64,000 bases of DNA from Alligator mississippiensis (GCF_030867095.1 NC_081830.1:35447832-35511831); one strand, 5' to 3'. Positions 22,480 to 35,201 are shown, counted from the stretch's first letter. Program-made: numbers and translations. Notes: generated by a model not told the origin, from the letters alone.

Positions 22480-22798
22480 CTGCCTGCCTACAGTCCCATC
22501 CCAGCTACCCAGGTGTGTGCTGGCCCTGGCAGTGGATGCAGGGTAGGTGCGCTGGGGTGCCCAGGAAGCAGGGCTGGGTCTGGCAGCGGCAGCTGGAAGG
22601 AGTCAACACTAGGGCTGCTGGGAAGTCTAGTATGGCTGTGCAGCAGCTGTCCTGCCTAAGTTGTGCTGCATGCCCAGAAGCAGTGGGACCAGCCACACGT
22701 GCTATAACCCCTGCTTCCCCTTTGCCTGGGCTGGGGTGGGGTCAAGTGACCTACTGTGGGATGAATCAGGCCCACAGACAGGATTTTGCCCACCCCTG
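22480..22798. mobile_element. Probable hAT element, one end
   Basis: The sequence ends in GGATTTTGCCCACCCCTG at 22781-22798, the inverse of CAGGGGTGGGCAAAATCC, a terminal sequence typical of vertebrate hAT-Charlie-type elements. The other end was not found, possibly because other elements are nested inside it. The left boundary is arbitrary. Open frames at 22148-22799 on both strands are GC-driven and not convincing. Confidence 0.45.
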
Positions 22799-24234
22799 AA
22801 CTAACCTCTATTCAAAATCCTCCACTAAAAGTCTTCTTTAAAGTAAATTGCTTTAAACCTCATACAGTACTCTTTTTAAAGTCTCTAAAGCACTGAGTAA
22901 AACAGAATAACTACTGGACTTGTCTTTCTGGGAAGAATGCTGGAGATTAAGAAACGGGGAGGGGAGGGAAACAATTCAATAATTAGGGCAATGACTGGGC
23001 AAAGCGAAATGCCAGCTTTATTATGCCAGTTAGTTACCTAAGGGTATTTACTTTTCCAAAAGGTATAAAGCATTAATCTGAGATGTCCCATTGGATAAGC
23101 AGTGTGATATAATGTTATACATTTATTCTCTCTTTTAGCATGCATGTCATCAAAGGAAATATCACACATAGGACAAATCCTTTGATGGCCACACATGAAA
23201 CTCCCCCCAATTTGAGCATGAACCATGGTTAACTATTCTTAGAACATGGCATTCAGTTGCATGCCCATTTTAAAGTGTTTTTATCCAGAATATATTTTTC
23301 CACTTTGCTTATGATAATACATTTTGGGACAGTATCAAAAGGCCTATTAGAGAGAGGGTATACCAAATTTACTATTTATATCTTGCCTCCCTAGAGGACC
23401 CTGTCAAACAAGGAGATGACACTGGTTTGACATGATATAGCTGCAATCTTCTTCTTATTTCTGTACATTTACAAATTCTTCAACTAATATTTTTTCCTGA
23501 ATATTTCCAGGTGGCATAGTGTGTCAAATATTCACCAAGGTCTCCTTCCTACACAAATATAAAACAAACAGCATAACAATAATTACAGAAAGACGCACAT
23601 ATAATACCCATTGCACATTACAAATCTACCTCTTGTCCTCCATTCCTTCTTTTCCCAAATCTTTTGCTTTCACCATATTTAAAATAGAGAAGACACAGAA
23701 CTTGTATGTAGGGAGTATAAAGACAATTCATTATGGAGATTAGTGGGTAGCCATTGCTGGTATCTCCAGTCTCTACAGTCCTGTCCAAATGATCATATTT
23801 GAAGTTTTGATCAGAATCTTATTTGAACTTTTCCAATAAAATAATCAGAAAAGAAAAATCTAACTTTTTTTTCATGTTCACAGAAGATTGTTGTTTGGTT
23901 TTGGAGTTCATTGGGCAGTGAAAATAAGCAAAAAACTGCAAACCTAAAGCCACATTTTTGGGAGGGTTTGGGAAATTATATACATTGGATAATGAAAAGA
24001 CCTATTGAATGACCTGTTCCTCGAATACAGAACCATTTTCAGATTTTAAGGTTTTCACTAACAGAGTAAACATCTAGACTCATTTCCTAGCATTGGGGGA
24101 AAAAGAAATCTCCTTCTAGAAAACAAAACAAAGCAACAGCCATTTTTTTCTGGCTTTTGATCACTCTCCTTATTTCTCCAATTCTTATCTCCCTGAGTTC
24201 AGAAAGAAGTTTCTGGCTATCACCCTTCTCAGAC
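22799..24234. other. Intergenic, no recognised gene
   Basis: AT-rich DNA with scattered short chance frames (for example 23038-23226 minus, 23519-23743 plus). Nothing recognised. Confidence 0.4.
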
Positions 24235-24719
24235 TGAGATGTGGACAAAGGACATGACTATACCACTCAGACATGACACAGCAGCCAACACTGTGCACCT
24301 CACATTATTCGTGATACATGTTTAGTGTAAGGGATGGCATATTGCAGCGTAGCAGTCATATGCCATGGTGCCCAGGAGGAAATATGCTGTGCCCCCAAGA
24401 AATAGAAGGAAATACATCTGTGTGGCACAGCCAGTGAATGAGATGGTACTAGCCTCCGATATGAGGCTGGCCAGCATATTTGGGAGGGTTACCGAGGTGT
24501 AAGAGATCTCCAGGAAGGACAAATTGCTGAGGAAAAAAAATACATGGGTGTGTGGAGAGCAGGGTCTGCCAATGTCAAGGTAAAGATGAGAAGGTTTCCT
24601 GTCAGTGCAGTAATGTAGATCATTAGGAATACAAGGAACAGTAAGGCCTGTAGTTCTGGAAGGCCAGACACTGCCAGGAGAACAAATTCTGTGATAACAG
24701 TCTGATTGTTTCTTTCCAT
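24235..24719 (-). pseudogene. Olfactory receptor pseudogene, N-terminal half only
   Basis: From the ATG at 24719 the protein reads [15 protein letters not shown] with an NQT glycosylation site, then TM1 with GNLLI and HTPMYFF. The frame is lost at the A run near 24533-24540, continues in another frame as [21 protein letters not shown] and TGCATQMYF, and reaches [14 protein letters not shown]. The DRY arginine is changed to cysteine. The codon after PLH is TAA (24322-24324) where relatives have a tyrosine TAC/TAT. Beyond the stop the TM4 region is still readable (NNVRCTVLAAVSCLSGIVMSF) to about 24235, after which OR similarity ends. So: one frameshift, one stop, a broken DRY motif and loss of TM5-TM7. 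It is closest to OR10/OR6-like class II receptors. Confidence 0.9.
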
Positions 24720-27700
24720 GTGGTTTTGTTCTCCTCACAACACAGTTTATTCCTAAGAAAAGAGGCAAACCAGCGCAACATAAATTTTCTCATATTAAGT
24801 AGCAATTTATGAGACAAAGCTGCTCAGACTGACCTTATCCAAGCCGCCGGAGTTTCAAAAGATGACATCCGTTTCCTTCCTAATCCCTATGCCCCCTCCT
24901 GTCCCCTTCCCTGCCAGGGATGGGCGTATATTAATCATACATATATGAAATCGTACTGAAGTATGAAATGGAAAGAATCAGTATTTTGAATGAGTAGATT
25001 GAAATCAGAGGCAGTAAAATTCACAATTACATGCAACAACCAGCTTGGAAATCAATAGAGCTAGATTCTTTCCCCCTGTCAGGAAGGTAAGATGACATAT
25101 ATTAACAGAGTTCTGTGAGTCCTGCACTTTTCTGATTTTTTTTTAGGTAACTTACTCTTAAGGATCAGGTGATGGTTTATTATAAAAAATAGATATCTTA
25201 AGTGATTTTTAGGAATTAGGGTGGACTAGAGTCCCACTTAAATACTTAATTCCATTGTGATAATCAAAGGAATATAATCTGACTCTGAAGGCCAGATTCT
25301 TATTCATCTTTAGACCCTAAACTTAATATAGATTCCCAAATGCAACTGTATACAGAGCCTTTATGGCACATTTGCATACTCTATAGCTTTTTGTTGCCTG
25401 TACACTTCTGATAAACCTGAGAAGGATTCTGGTGAGAAGTGATCTTCTTCTACCTGGGGAGGTGTGTAACTGGGTATAAATCCCAGAGAGCATGTTCACA
25501 GAAGGAAAGAAATAGCTTGTGACAGTTTGATGCTGAAGAATGCGGACAGCACTTCCACCATGTCTAGGAAGTAAGGGATATTGGCTCTTCCCACACCTTA
25601 TCCAGAGGAAGTTTGTGCCTAACCTATCATCAGGACCCAAATCACTGGGTCCTGGGCTAAACATTTTGTAGAACATTGTGCAGAGATCTTCTTGAGACAA
25701 AGCAAAGTAGCCAAATATTAACAATATTTAGAGCTAAAAGAGTGAGCCAGATAGAATGAACACTGTCCTACACTGAAGGAGTGGGGCGTAAGAAGGGGTT
25801 AGATAGTCCCTGCTCTCCAACGTTTTTTGGTACCTTGAATTTTTACTCATTAAATAAAATGGATAGATCATGATAGAATAGCATTTTCCCCAAGTGGGAC
25901 AGGCTAAACTGAAACAAAGAAACAAAAAAAGTCATGGGGGGGGGGTGTCAGTTCAGATTCAAATTCCTTCAGGAAGCTGTAGACAAATGTTGTTTGTCCT
26001 AGGTGCAAATAATAAAAAAGGAAGTAAACAAGAAACAAAAAAGAAGAAAAACAGGGAGACGTACAGGACATCTGTTTACCAGAATCTCAGACATTAGACA
26101 ATTCAGTTAGCCTGTCTGCGACCCAGATTCACTTCTCTTCTCCATCTGATAGAGTTGGAAATCGTATCTTCTACCCGCAGGAGAAGTACCCGAACCACCG
26201 TTCTATGCAGTAGCTGGCAACTGATGACCTTTGATAGAATTCCTAAGAGATGCCCATTTTGTATGCAAAATTTAGACATCCTTGAAGCTGGATCTGAAAA
26301 AAATAGACAACCCAGATGAGTAGCCTACCTACCAGCTCTAGAGTTATTCATCTTAGTACCATGAATTTTTAATTATGTTGGACACACTGAAAACTCCACA
26401 ACTTGCCAAACATGCATGAGAGTAAGTACATTCAGAAAAAGGATATATATAATTTGTAACAAGAGAACAGACAGAGTAGATGCAGAGTTACATATACAAT
26501 AACTATTTACACTGTTAAACAGAGGACACAGGAACTTTTTGAGGCCAAGAACTTAACCAGATGAAAAAAGGAATTAGGTATCTAAAAGGAAATGAAGAAA
26601 AAGTGTAGTAACAATATATATAAAGGGTTTTGGCAGAGAAGGTTCTCAGGCTTAGGTTTCAAGACTATATGTAATTACTACAGATGAAAGGAAAACTTAA
26701 TTTGCATAAATATTCTAGATCCATCTCCTGTGAGGTTTTTATACTTTGCTCTCAAATACTGATGCTGGCCATCATTCATGAAATGACTATGGAGTAGCAG
26801 GGCCTTGAAACTAATAAAGACCCAGTTAGTCCATAGTCCTTTCATCAAAGATGAAATTGATGCCAATGACTAGTAAGTCTAGTCAAGGCATTCTCTGAAT
26901 GTCTACAGTTACACACCTGTGTCCTATTAAGTTCCATCCAAATCTGCTGAAATGTCCATCAGGAGCCCAGAAAGAAAATTTAAAAAGATATTTTTATTCA
27001 CATCTACCCAGCCCAGCTTGGAAGAGCATGTCCTCTAGGGTTCATCTGAAAGAAGACTCTAGGGTCCAGTCTTCTTAGCTAGGGCAGTGTAAAGACTCCA
27101 GAGCCCACTGTGCCCTCAGGGTCCCCCCTGAAGACAGGACCCCCCTGACTTGTGTGTCCCCTTATCTGAGATATGATGACTGGTGAGAGTTGGAGAGGAC
27201 CTCTGCAAATGATGACTCTGATTACAGGGGTGTCCCTGGGACAGCAGGGGCTCAAGTTATACTTATAATAGAAGCAGTTGAAACCCTGAGGGACATTGTA
27301 CCCCAGACTGCACCACTGGCTTCAGGGAACATAAGAATCTGGGGCCTTTACCCTGCAACATAGTCTTCAAGGGAGTGCTTCAAGCAGAGCAGCTAGCTTT
27401 GCCATGTGCCCTCAGAGTTGTCTATGCCTCCTTAGTGCTTCAGTCCACAGCCTTGGCCCTCTAGGGGTCAGATAGTAATCTTTCCCTCAGGGTATCTGCC
27501 CAAGCTTCTCTGCATCATCCCACACCTTGAACAATGTTGTGTATGTGCAATAGGTAAGGGAGGAGGAGAACAAACATCTGATTATACACAATATGGACAG
27601 AGCACAGAAGGTGACAGCCCTGTGATGGAGGTCAGAGGTGGAGGCAGCATTATCTCAGAATTGTTTGAGGTTATGTGGTCCAGGGAAGTCAAGTAGTAGA

Positions 27701-29055
27701 GGTTAAACCAGGCCATCACTGAGAAGTCAGCCTCACTCCATGATACAGCAAGGGTACTATCATTCATGGCTGCAACTTACCTGCAGTCTATGGAAGGAGC
27801 CCAGGTATGTCCTGACATTGGGAATGCCGACAGCTGGTAATCGCTGTCCACCAGAGCCAAGTCCATTGGCTTCTTACAAAAGTGGATCTCTGGTGCCTGC
27901 CCTCTGGGCCAGCAGAACTGGCCAGGAAGCACAGGCAGCCACCAAGGGTGGCAAATTGAAAGGGACAGCAAAAACAGCACACACGCACCTTGCACATGCT
28001 CACTGAGAGCCACCCTAGGACTATGGCCATATGCAGAAATGAGCAGGGCAGTTCCAGCACTGCCGAACCACTGCTCAGATTTCTGCCCATTGTCATTAGG
28101 GCCCAGGTCTGTTTCAAAGGAGGGTAAAAAAATGTTGTTTTCCTAGGACAGGAAAAATCCTTATGCCACTCCTACCTACCAACCCTGGAACACTCCTTCA
28201 GCCTATGTCACCATGCGCAGAAGTCCCTACCTGTGCCCCTACTGAATCCCCAGCCAGGTGGCTTTCAGTGCTCTTCCTGCACTTTAGGATGGCTGTGGCA
28301 TGGGTGTCCATGAAGGGAAGCTGGCAACAGTATACCTGCTAAAAAGCACCAAGAGCACTGAGGGGCTTGCTCTCTACTATCCTCACTCCTGAGAACTACC
28401 ACACAGCACAGAGTAAAGTCCTGTACAGTGCCCATTTAGTGGGAAACCCCTTCCACTCATCCCAGCATGTAGGACCAATGCACCATGCAGAAAATATCAC
28501 CTGGATTCTGGCCAACTATCTATGGAGCAAGTTGTTGCTTCCACAATAGAGATCATCTGTAAGAATCTCATGTGTGTTCCTGTTCAGCACACCTGAATAA
28601 CCAGGAACATAGGTGATGCATAGGCAGGGTACGGGGGCAGGTGCCCCACATGAGATTGGCTGCTACCGATGCTACTGCTGGTGTCTGCGTGCGGTTGCTG
28701 CTCACCACCCCCACTCACAAGTGACACCATGTGGCCGCCTGCGGGTGGTCCCCACCTGGTCCACCCTCACCGCCAACATCACTGCAGCCACCTGAGGACA
28801 GTCCCTGCTCACTGCTTACCATGCCCCCGCCAACGCCCATGCCTGAGGGCAATCGTCGTGCCCCCCAGGCTCAGGAGGCATGAGTCATTCATTACCAGGA
28901 CCCTATATGGACTCTACACTAGTCACCCTCATGTCTACTGGAGGACATCCTGGATCAGACAGACTAGGAATCTCCTTTCTCACTGCTTTTCCCTGTGCTG
29001 TGACTGTGAACTCCTACACCGGGTCTGGCAAGAACACCCCAGTGGGACAGCACCC
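24720..29055. other. Long gene-poor stretch
   Basis: No gene was recognised over about 4.3 kb. The 25323-25724 minus frame of 133 codons has no known motif. 25928-25948 holds a G run and 26017-26050 is A-rich. From about 27560 the GC content rises towards the transposase remnant at 29062, and this part may belong to the same DNA element, but no ends or second ORF could be identified. Confidence 0.35.
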
Positions 29056-29375
29056 TTTGCCTCAACATCCATGCATGTTCCCTAGATTCCTATCTCCAGA
29101 AGCCCCAATCTTTAAGCCACCCTCCATTTTTAGCTCCTCATACAAGAACCTCCTCGGAAGCACTTTGGTCATTGTCATCCATTCAGGCAGAGACACTCCA
29201 TGTCTAATGGCTGCATGGTGCAGGATGCAATAAGCCATGAACATCCTGCTTACCTGTCAGAAAACTATTCTGATGTGTCACCAGACTCCTGGAGGCAGCC
29301 CCAAGGAATTTTGAGCAACCCAATGGCCTGCTCCACCATGAATTGTCTCTGCATGGGTGGCACCTTTCTGTCATT
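29056..29375 (-). pseudogene. PIF/Harbinger-like transposase remnant
   Basis: On the minus strand, one frame reads RQFMVEQAIGLLKIPWGCLQ (about 29275-29345), matching the 'VExAFGxLKxRWxxL' stretch of Harbinger/HARBI1-type DDE nucleases. After a frame change it continues as MAYCILHHAAIRHGVSLPEW (29180-29240), matching their 'xxxCCxLHNxxxxxG' C-terminal segment. No catalytic DDE triad, terminal repeats or TA-rich target duplication were seen, and there is at least one stop and one frame change between the two parts. It is an old remnant of a DNA transposon. Confidence 0.5.
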
Positions 29376-29750
29376 GCCAGTCCCTTAATATAAGGATGAA
29401 AGTCTTTCAGTAAATTGGAAAGTCACTGGTAAGACCATATATGACTGAGAAGACCAATCTATGACCAGATATGGCCAGAAGGAAGGATTAGATCCTGGTG
29501 ATGTTGGATCACAGCCCTTCCCCTTTGTCTCTCCTGTTTATCCATCTTCATAGTTAAACAAGTTTGCTTAAACTGATCAAAGCCTTATCATACATCATGG
29601 CACCACTGGAGAAGATTCAGTGCTTCAGTCTCAGTTCAGTCCTGGCTCCTCATCCAGACAAAACCCTAGAAATAAGTAAAGGGCAAGGGAACCTGGATAT
29701 AAAATTATGTAGGAGGAAACAATAGGTAGAAATCTCAACAATGTTCTCAG
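29376..29750. other. Intergenic, no recognised gene
   Basis: Nothing recognised. Confidence 0.35.
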
Positions 29751-30235
29751 AGAGGAATTAGGGCAATTAGTTACTTGAAATATTTATAGAACATTTCCTG
29801 AAGCATGGGGAGCAAGCAAGAAAAAATGGAAGTACAGTCAAGGAATTATGATTCGTTTGGTGAAATTGAGACTTGGTGGGATATTTCACATGGCTGGAGG
29901 AGTACCATCACGAACGGGTATAAATTGTTAAAAAAGGATAGATGGGGGAAAGAGTAGACCATGTAATTTTATATATAAAATAAATGTACTGTTGTTTTCA
30001 GGTTCAGCACAAAGTGGGAGATAGGCCTATTGAAAGTCTCTGGGTCAAGGTCAGAAAGGAGAACACCAAGGGTGGATGTCTGCTATAGATGATCAAAGCA
30101 GGAGGAAAAGGTCAATGAGGCTTTCCTTAAAGAGCTAATTGAAGCTTCTGAGTCACAGGACCTCATTCTCATGAGGGCTTTCAGTTACCATGACATATCT
30201 GCTGAGTAGGAATGTTGAAGACATCAAACATTCTA
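29751..30235 (+). mobile_element. Old LINE endonuclease fragment (CR1/L3-like)
   Basis: In changing frames the plus strand encodes LLKVSGSRSERRTP, then VCYR, KQEEKVNEAFLKELIEAS and SQDLILMRAFSYHDISAE. These align with the CR1/L3 endonuclease pattern 'VGVYYRPPNQ...VNEAFLxQL...SQDLVLMGDFNYPDICW'. The conserved GDFN has become RAFS. Several stops show great age. The following 30236-32095 has no recognised gene. Confidence 0.6.
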
Positions 30236-32095
30236 CTAGCAAGTACTGGAAACTAGGACTACTTCCACCCAGGGAAATGCCTTTCTTCCTGGGATATAGA
30301 GGCATATTCTCTCTTGTTTGTTCTCCTAGCACAGAATTTTTATGCTCCCAAATGGCAGTTATGCAGCTGTGTTTCTGGCACCTAAAAGTAGGGCATCCTA
30401 CAAGAGAACAGACTCATCCTGTCTATGTATATTAAATCCATGTAAGGGAAAGTATACAGCATGGCATCACTTACCTGGTCACTGCACAGCTTTACTAATT
30501 ATGCTTAGTAGGCCTGGGCACTGATGTCTGAATTGCAAACTGTTCATAAGTGCCAAGAAAGCAGTTGTTCAGCTGCATAACTGCTATTTAGGAATACCAA
30601 GTGAAGACAGATTCTTCCTCTAGTGACTCTATGATATTTTCATTCATGGCTGCCTAATGAATTATCTTCAACAGCTGTTCTCTTGCCTTGTGGCTAGAGC
30701 ATTCTTTTGGGGCGGAGGTGGTGGTGTCTGTAATACTTTCAGGGCAAAGAGGTCACCTTTCCCATTTCTGGGATGAATACTTTGACCATGAGGCTATTAG
30801 GCAAAGTTGGCTTTCAGCACCACAACCAGGAATCATGGTTTACAGATGGAGTCAGTGCTGTCATGCACAGTAAGTTTGGAATTCTCCAAAAGCAGTTAAT
30901 GGATATGGGCAATCCAAGGATTTAGCCAGAGTTTACATGACTTTCCAAGAACAAGGTGGAATTCAACTGAATTTAGGCAAGAATTAGGCACTTATGTGAT
31001 CAAATTTGATAATGTTTAACTGTTTTTAGAAGCCTAAATGCAGGTACTTAGAGTTCTAAATGTCAAATGCTAGTCAAGCCTGTCTGAATCTTTCTTTAGG
31101 ATTTTGGTTCCTGCATTCTTATTTAAGTGTTGTTTATATTACTGATGGACCCAACATGCTTCTTTTCCAATATATGTTCTCACATTTCTCCAAAGAGGAA
31201 GACAGGGACACAGGAGCATAACAACAGATATTCGGAGAATGCCTTGACTAGATTTACTAGTCATGATTTACTACTACTGGAAGCAGCTGCAGCAACAGGC
31301 CGCAGCAATTGGCCATTGTGGGATCAACGACAAGGGTCTCTTGGCCCCCAGTCAGCAAGACCGGCCATGCCTGACTCCCACCCCAGGCAATAAGATAAGC
31401 CATGGGACTGGTCACAGAGGGTTCGTACCCCACCTGACTAAGGCAGCACCAGTCACCCATGGTAATGTGTAAAAAGTAGCAGCACTGAACTCCAAGTGGG
31501 GGTGAGGAGCAGAGACAGTAATGGTGACCTGGCAGCAGCAAGTGATGGTGGTGGTGAGGAGCAGCAGCAGCAACTCCCAGTGGTGAAGAGTAGAGAAAGC
31601 AAGAAGAGGTGGCAGTGAAGAACCCCAGTAATAAGGAGCAATGTGCCTTTCCTCCATACCAGCACCTGAGATTTTGCCTAGCATAGGTGGTACAGCCCTG
31701 AGATGGCAGGCCCTGATGCATCTGCCTTGCCAGCAGCTGGGCTCCCCAGGATTTGCTTCTTTATATACCAAAAGATTCCCCTGCTGTAGCACTAACTCCT
31801 TTCTCTAGGGCTAGGGACAAACATTACACATAAACCAGTTTAAGTGATCAGAAACTGATCTAAACCTGTAACAGAACAGACATTCAGTACACATTGACCA
31901 GTTTCAAAATGGCCAAATCTGGTTTGAGATAAGCCTGCTTGAATGTAGTATCAGACTTATCTGATTTGGGTCAAACTGGTTTATACAATGCCTGTCCCAG
32001 ACCCGTTCCTGGTTTAAGTTAAATCAGAGTCCTCCACCATCCCATTATGCACTCTGTCTGGGGCTCTGTTGTGTGTCCTAGAGCAGGGCTGGACC
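30236..32095. other. Intergenic, no recognised gene
   Basis: Includes a stretch rich in CAGCAG/GGTGGTG words at 31490-31570 that gives misleading open frames on both strands (31257-31792). 31800-32040 has several short CAAACTGGTTTA-type inverted words (for example AACCAGTTTAAGTGATC near 31836 and CAAACTGGTTTATAC near 31972) that may form the edge of the inverted repeat element to the right. Confidence 0.4.
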
Positions 32096-32329
32096 CACCC
32101 CTCTGCTCTCCAGCCCAAGCAGGGACAGGAAGTGGTGAGACATCAGCCAGCATGGCCCTGTTAAGGAAAAGTGGGCTGGGAGAGGGTTAATTCTTTCCTC
32201 CTTCCTCACTGCAGCTGGGGTCTGCCTGTCTGTTGGGAAGCAGAGGGGAGTGGGATGCACCAGTGGCCCCTGGGGATCACAGACTCTGTCCTGCAGGGCA
32301 ACAGGGATGGAGGGAGGAATTAACCCTTC

Positions 32330-33540
32330 TCCCTGCTGCTTTCACCTTCATAGAGGGACTTTGTTCCATGCTAGGGGACTCTTCCCCTTCTTCTTCCTCC
32401 TCTCACCAGACTAGTGGGGGAGGTGCTTTGTGAGGTGCTGGGGGGGGGGTACTCTTCCCCCCACCCTCACCCCTGCTGCTGTGGGGAAGGGAGGGGGGAT
32501 AGTCTCTATGCAGCACTGACAAGCCTCACCAGGGCACAGGACATGGCTGTAACAGAGCTGCAGCAGCCGGGGTGGCCCCACCCCCACAGCCTGTGTTGCC
32601 TCACTCAGCAGCCACATGGTGGGGCTGGGTCATGGGGGTAGGGCCAGCTCCCACAGCTGCAGCTTAGTGAGAGGGATGCTGAACCCTGTCAGCAGCACAG
32701 CCTGGCCTGGTGTATGTGGCTGCCAGCTGGCTGGGGAGAAGGCTAGCCAGCACCTCCAAGCCATGGGGACTGATGGGTCCACATCCAGCCCCTGCGGTGG
32801 GTGGCTATCAGGGTCTGGAACCTCCAAGGAAGCCCATGTAGCCCTCTTGCTGGCCAGCTTCCTGCCACACACACCAGGCTTGCCTGGGATGTGCTTGCTC
32901 AGCATCCCTGCCACTGAGCTGCACCTGCTGGGGGTGGCCCTGCCCCCGCAGCCAGGCGCCACCATGCAGCTGCCTCAGCCAGGGCTGAGTAAGGCTGGCC
33001 TGGGCTGCAGGGGTGGAGCCACCCCCAAGAGCTGTGGCTCTGTTACAATCACACCCTGTGCCCCAGCCTGGGCTGAGCTGTGCTGCACAGAGTCCCCCCT
33101 CCCCACCCCATGGCAGTCAAGGGTGGGGGGGGAAAGGAGGAGGGGGAAGAGTCCTCCCTCAACACTGAACAGAACCTCCCACACAAGCTGTGGCAGCCTT
33201 GCATAGAGCCCCCTTCCCCAGCTGGTGGCAGGGCAGGAGGAGCAGGCTGAAAAGTCCCCCTCCAGGGTGGGGCAGCCCTGCAGAGCCCCCCTACCAACCC
33301 CACAGTGGGGGGCAGGGAAGAGGAGATAAAGCTCAACCAGCACCAAACAGAGCCCCCTCTCTGCCCTGTGGTGGTGGGGGAGAGGGAAAAAGGGGAAGGG
33401 GAGCTGGGCAGTGCTGTGTGCCAGGATTGCTCTGGAGCTGCTGGGGCAGGCAGAGCTCTCCCCTCCTCCTCCTCCTCTGCCACAACAGCCTGGGCATCCT
33501 CCCTCTTCCCCCACCCTCTGAACCCTGGAGCTCATGTTTA
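32330..33540. repeat. GC-rich inverted (foldback) tandem repeat
   Basis: Left and right halves are inverted copies around about 32795. For example, GGACTCTTCCCC at about 32376 and 32450 pairs with inverted GGGGAAGAGTCC at about 33145. GCTGTAACAGAGCTGC at 32549 pairs with the complement of GAGCTGTGGCTCTGTTACA at 33028. AGGGATGCTGAAC at about 32672 pairs with CTTGCTCAGCATCCCT at 32897. The right half contains extra tandem copies (33130-33540) with periodicity of about 100 bp. Both strands therefore give similar-looking long open frames (32616-33206 plus, 32630-32965 and 32975-33535 minus), which are artefacts of symmetry. It is probably a foldback-type DNA element of unknown family. No terminal duplication was found. 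Confidence 0.75.
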
Positions 33541-34278
33541 GGGTTTAAACCACTCCTCAGTCTTACTTAGGTGTGCCCAGGCCTGGCCATGCCCCACTGT
33601 TTCATTCCCTGGGGAACAGGAGGGCTGCTTTAGTGCCCCCGGACTTCTAGCCTGAGCCACTGTAGGCATTTGTCTGCATTTCTGGAATGAAAAGGGAATT
33701 TCTATCCACTGGCAAACTCGTTTACTCTATGAAGGCTAGGCTAACCTGCAAGGATAGAATAAATTTAGACTTGGGCTTTATGAATGTCTGCCCCTGTCGT
33801 AAGGTGTTAGCTGTGCAATCCCAAGAGAACAGGTAAGATGTCAGGGCTAGCAGGTATATTAGTCTCACTGATTCATCTTATGTGGAACTGGAGAGAACCC
33901 TGATAGTGTTGATATGGACAAACTGTTAATAGTTAATTGGGTTGATATAATAATTAACTACTAATTTTTCCTCTAAAGCTTGTATATAAATCCCTTTTCC
34001 CCTTTAATGAACACTTACTTTTAAGACTGATGCAAAAATCAGTGTGGAGTAGGAGAAAACACAGTATTGATCATGGCTTTTTATAGATCTATAAGTCTAA
34101 GAATGGAATTATCAAGGAGGAACAAGAATATTCAACCTAATTTGACTGAATGAAACTCAAAAGAATCTAGAAATAATGTTCATAGATTCTTTTTTTATCA
34201 AGCATGTTTATATTTTCAACAAAACTAAATATTTCCATAAAAATTATATTTTACTTGCAATTTTCTAGTTTTGCATAG
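33541..34278. other. Intergenic, no recognised gene
   Basis: Nothing recognised. AT content rises from about 33900 onward. Confidence 0.35.
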
Positions 34279-34350
34279 ACACCATAGATAGATATCTAGA
34301 TTACATAGAATAACATTTAAAACATATATTAAATAAAACAGTAAAGCATC
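34279..34350 (+). repeat. Left copy of about 70-bp direct repeat
   Basis: Begins CCATAGATAGATATCTAG and ends AAACAGTAAAGCAT. The same segment recurs at 35202-35270 with a 2-bp indel and a few substitutions, on the other side of the 0.85-kb insert. Confidence 0.9.
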
Positions 34351-35201
34351 GTGTGGTAGGCCAGTAGGGGGTGCTTCTGCATTGAGCTACCCACCTCACT
34401 GCATCCGACCACCTTCCAAGCTTCGAGTTCCTCCCTGGGGGTGTCTCACATCTGGCCGACCCCCTCCCTGCAGCACACCCGCTAGCCTGGGGTTAGAACT
34501 GCCACCACTCAGGGATGGGCTTGATTCTGGCACTTTGCCCCCTGGGAAACACAGGACTAGTAGCCCTCGAGAGTACTTGACTCACTTCAAGAACTTGGGA
34601 TGCAGAAGTAGTGGTCTCCCTTAGTAAGCCGAACAAAGGGGAGCCCAAGGCATAATCTAGACCCACTCCCAATAAGTCTCCTACACTAGGTACAAAGGAG
34701 AACTTTATTGGTTACAAGGGGTAGGGCTGGATTAGGGTACAGAGCTGAGTAGTATCAGAGAAATCCCATAGAGCAAACAGGGTGGCTGGAGTAGCCTTTG
34801 GTCATGCATCTGAGTTACTGCAAGCTATATATCTAGTTATATCTCAGGTAGCTTACTCACTAGTATCATCCAGAGGCAGGTGGAGATTCCCTCTGGAGGC
34901 AGGCGGTTCCTTGATCATGAGTTTTGAGAGAGAGAGCAAGTTTCAGATGGTCCAGCTCCTCTCTCTCTCTGATTTTTCCTCATGGATGCTACCCCCTCCT
35001 CCTGGGTAGTCCTTAATTTATATAGCCCTTAGGACCTCATTTACCTGGTCCAATGGAGGCCAGCATCTGTTGGCTGTCAGCCAACCAATTTGAAAAGCAT
35101 CACTAGTTTGCTGGGCAGCCTGGCAGTCTGTAGCTCACCAGGGAGCCCAAGCCCCTCACCCAGGTATGTGATGCCAGTCACGTAGGCAGAGGGAGCAGGT
35201 T
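34351..35201 (-). mobile_element. LTR-like insert between long direct repeats
   Basis: The insert carries, on the minus strand, a CTATATAAATTAAGG box near 35012-35026 and an AATAAAG signal near 34701, the order and spacing of an LTR promoter and polyadenylation signal. The extremities read CTACCACA (minus-strand right end) and GGAAACCTGC (minus-strand left end). The family is unknown, and no internal coding region is attached, so it would be a solo LTR-like fossil. The open frame at 34382-34624 is not a recognised gene. Confidence 0.45.

Noticed and set aside
22148-22799. Several 63-132-aa frames
   Set aside because: GC-rich DNA near a hAT-type end. No homology recognised and frames overlap on both strands.
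32616-33570. Long overlapping frames on both strands
   Set aside because: Produced by a GC-rich inverted repeat. The opposite strands resemble each other because of the symmetry.
34351-35201. ~70-bp direct repeats taken as a target-site duplication
   Set aside because: Far too long for an LTR or DNA transposon duplication. Reported as a structural oddity instead.
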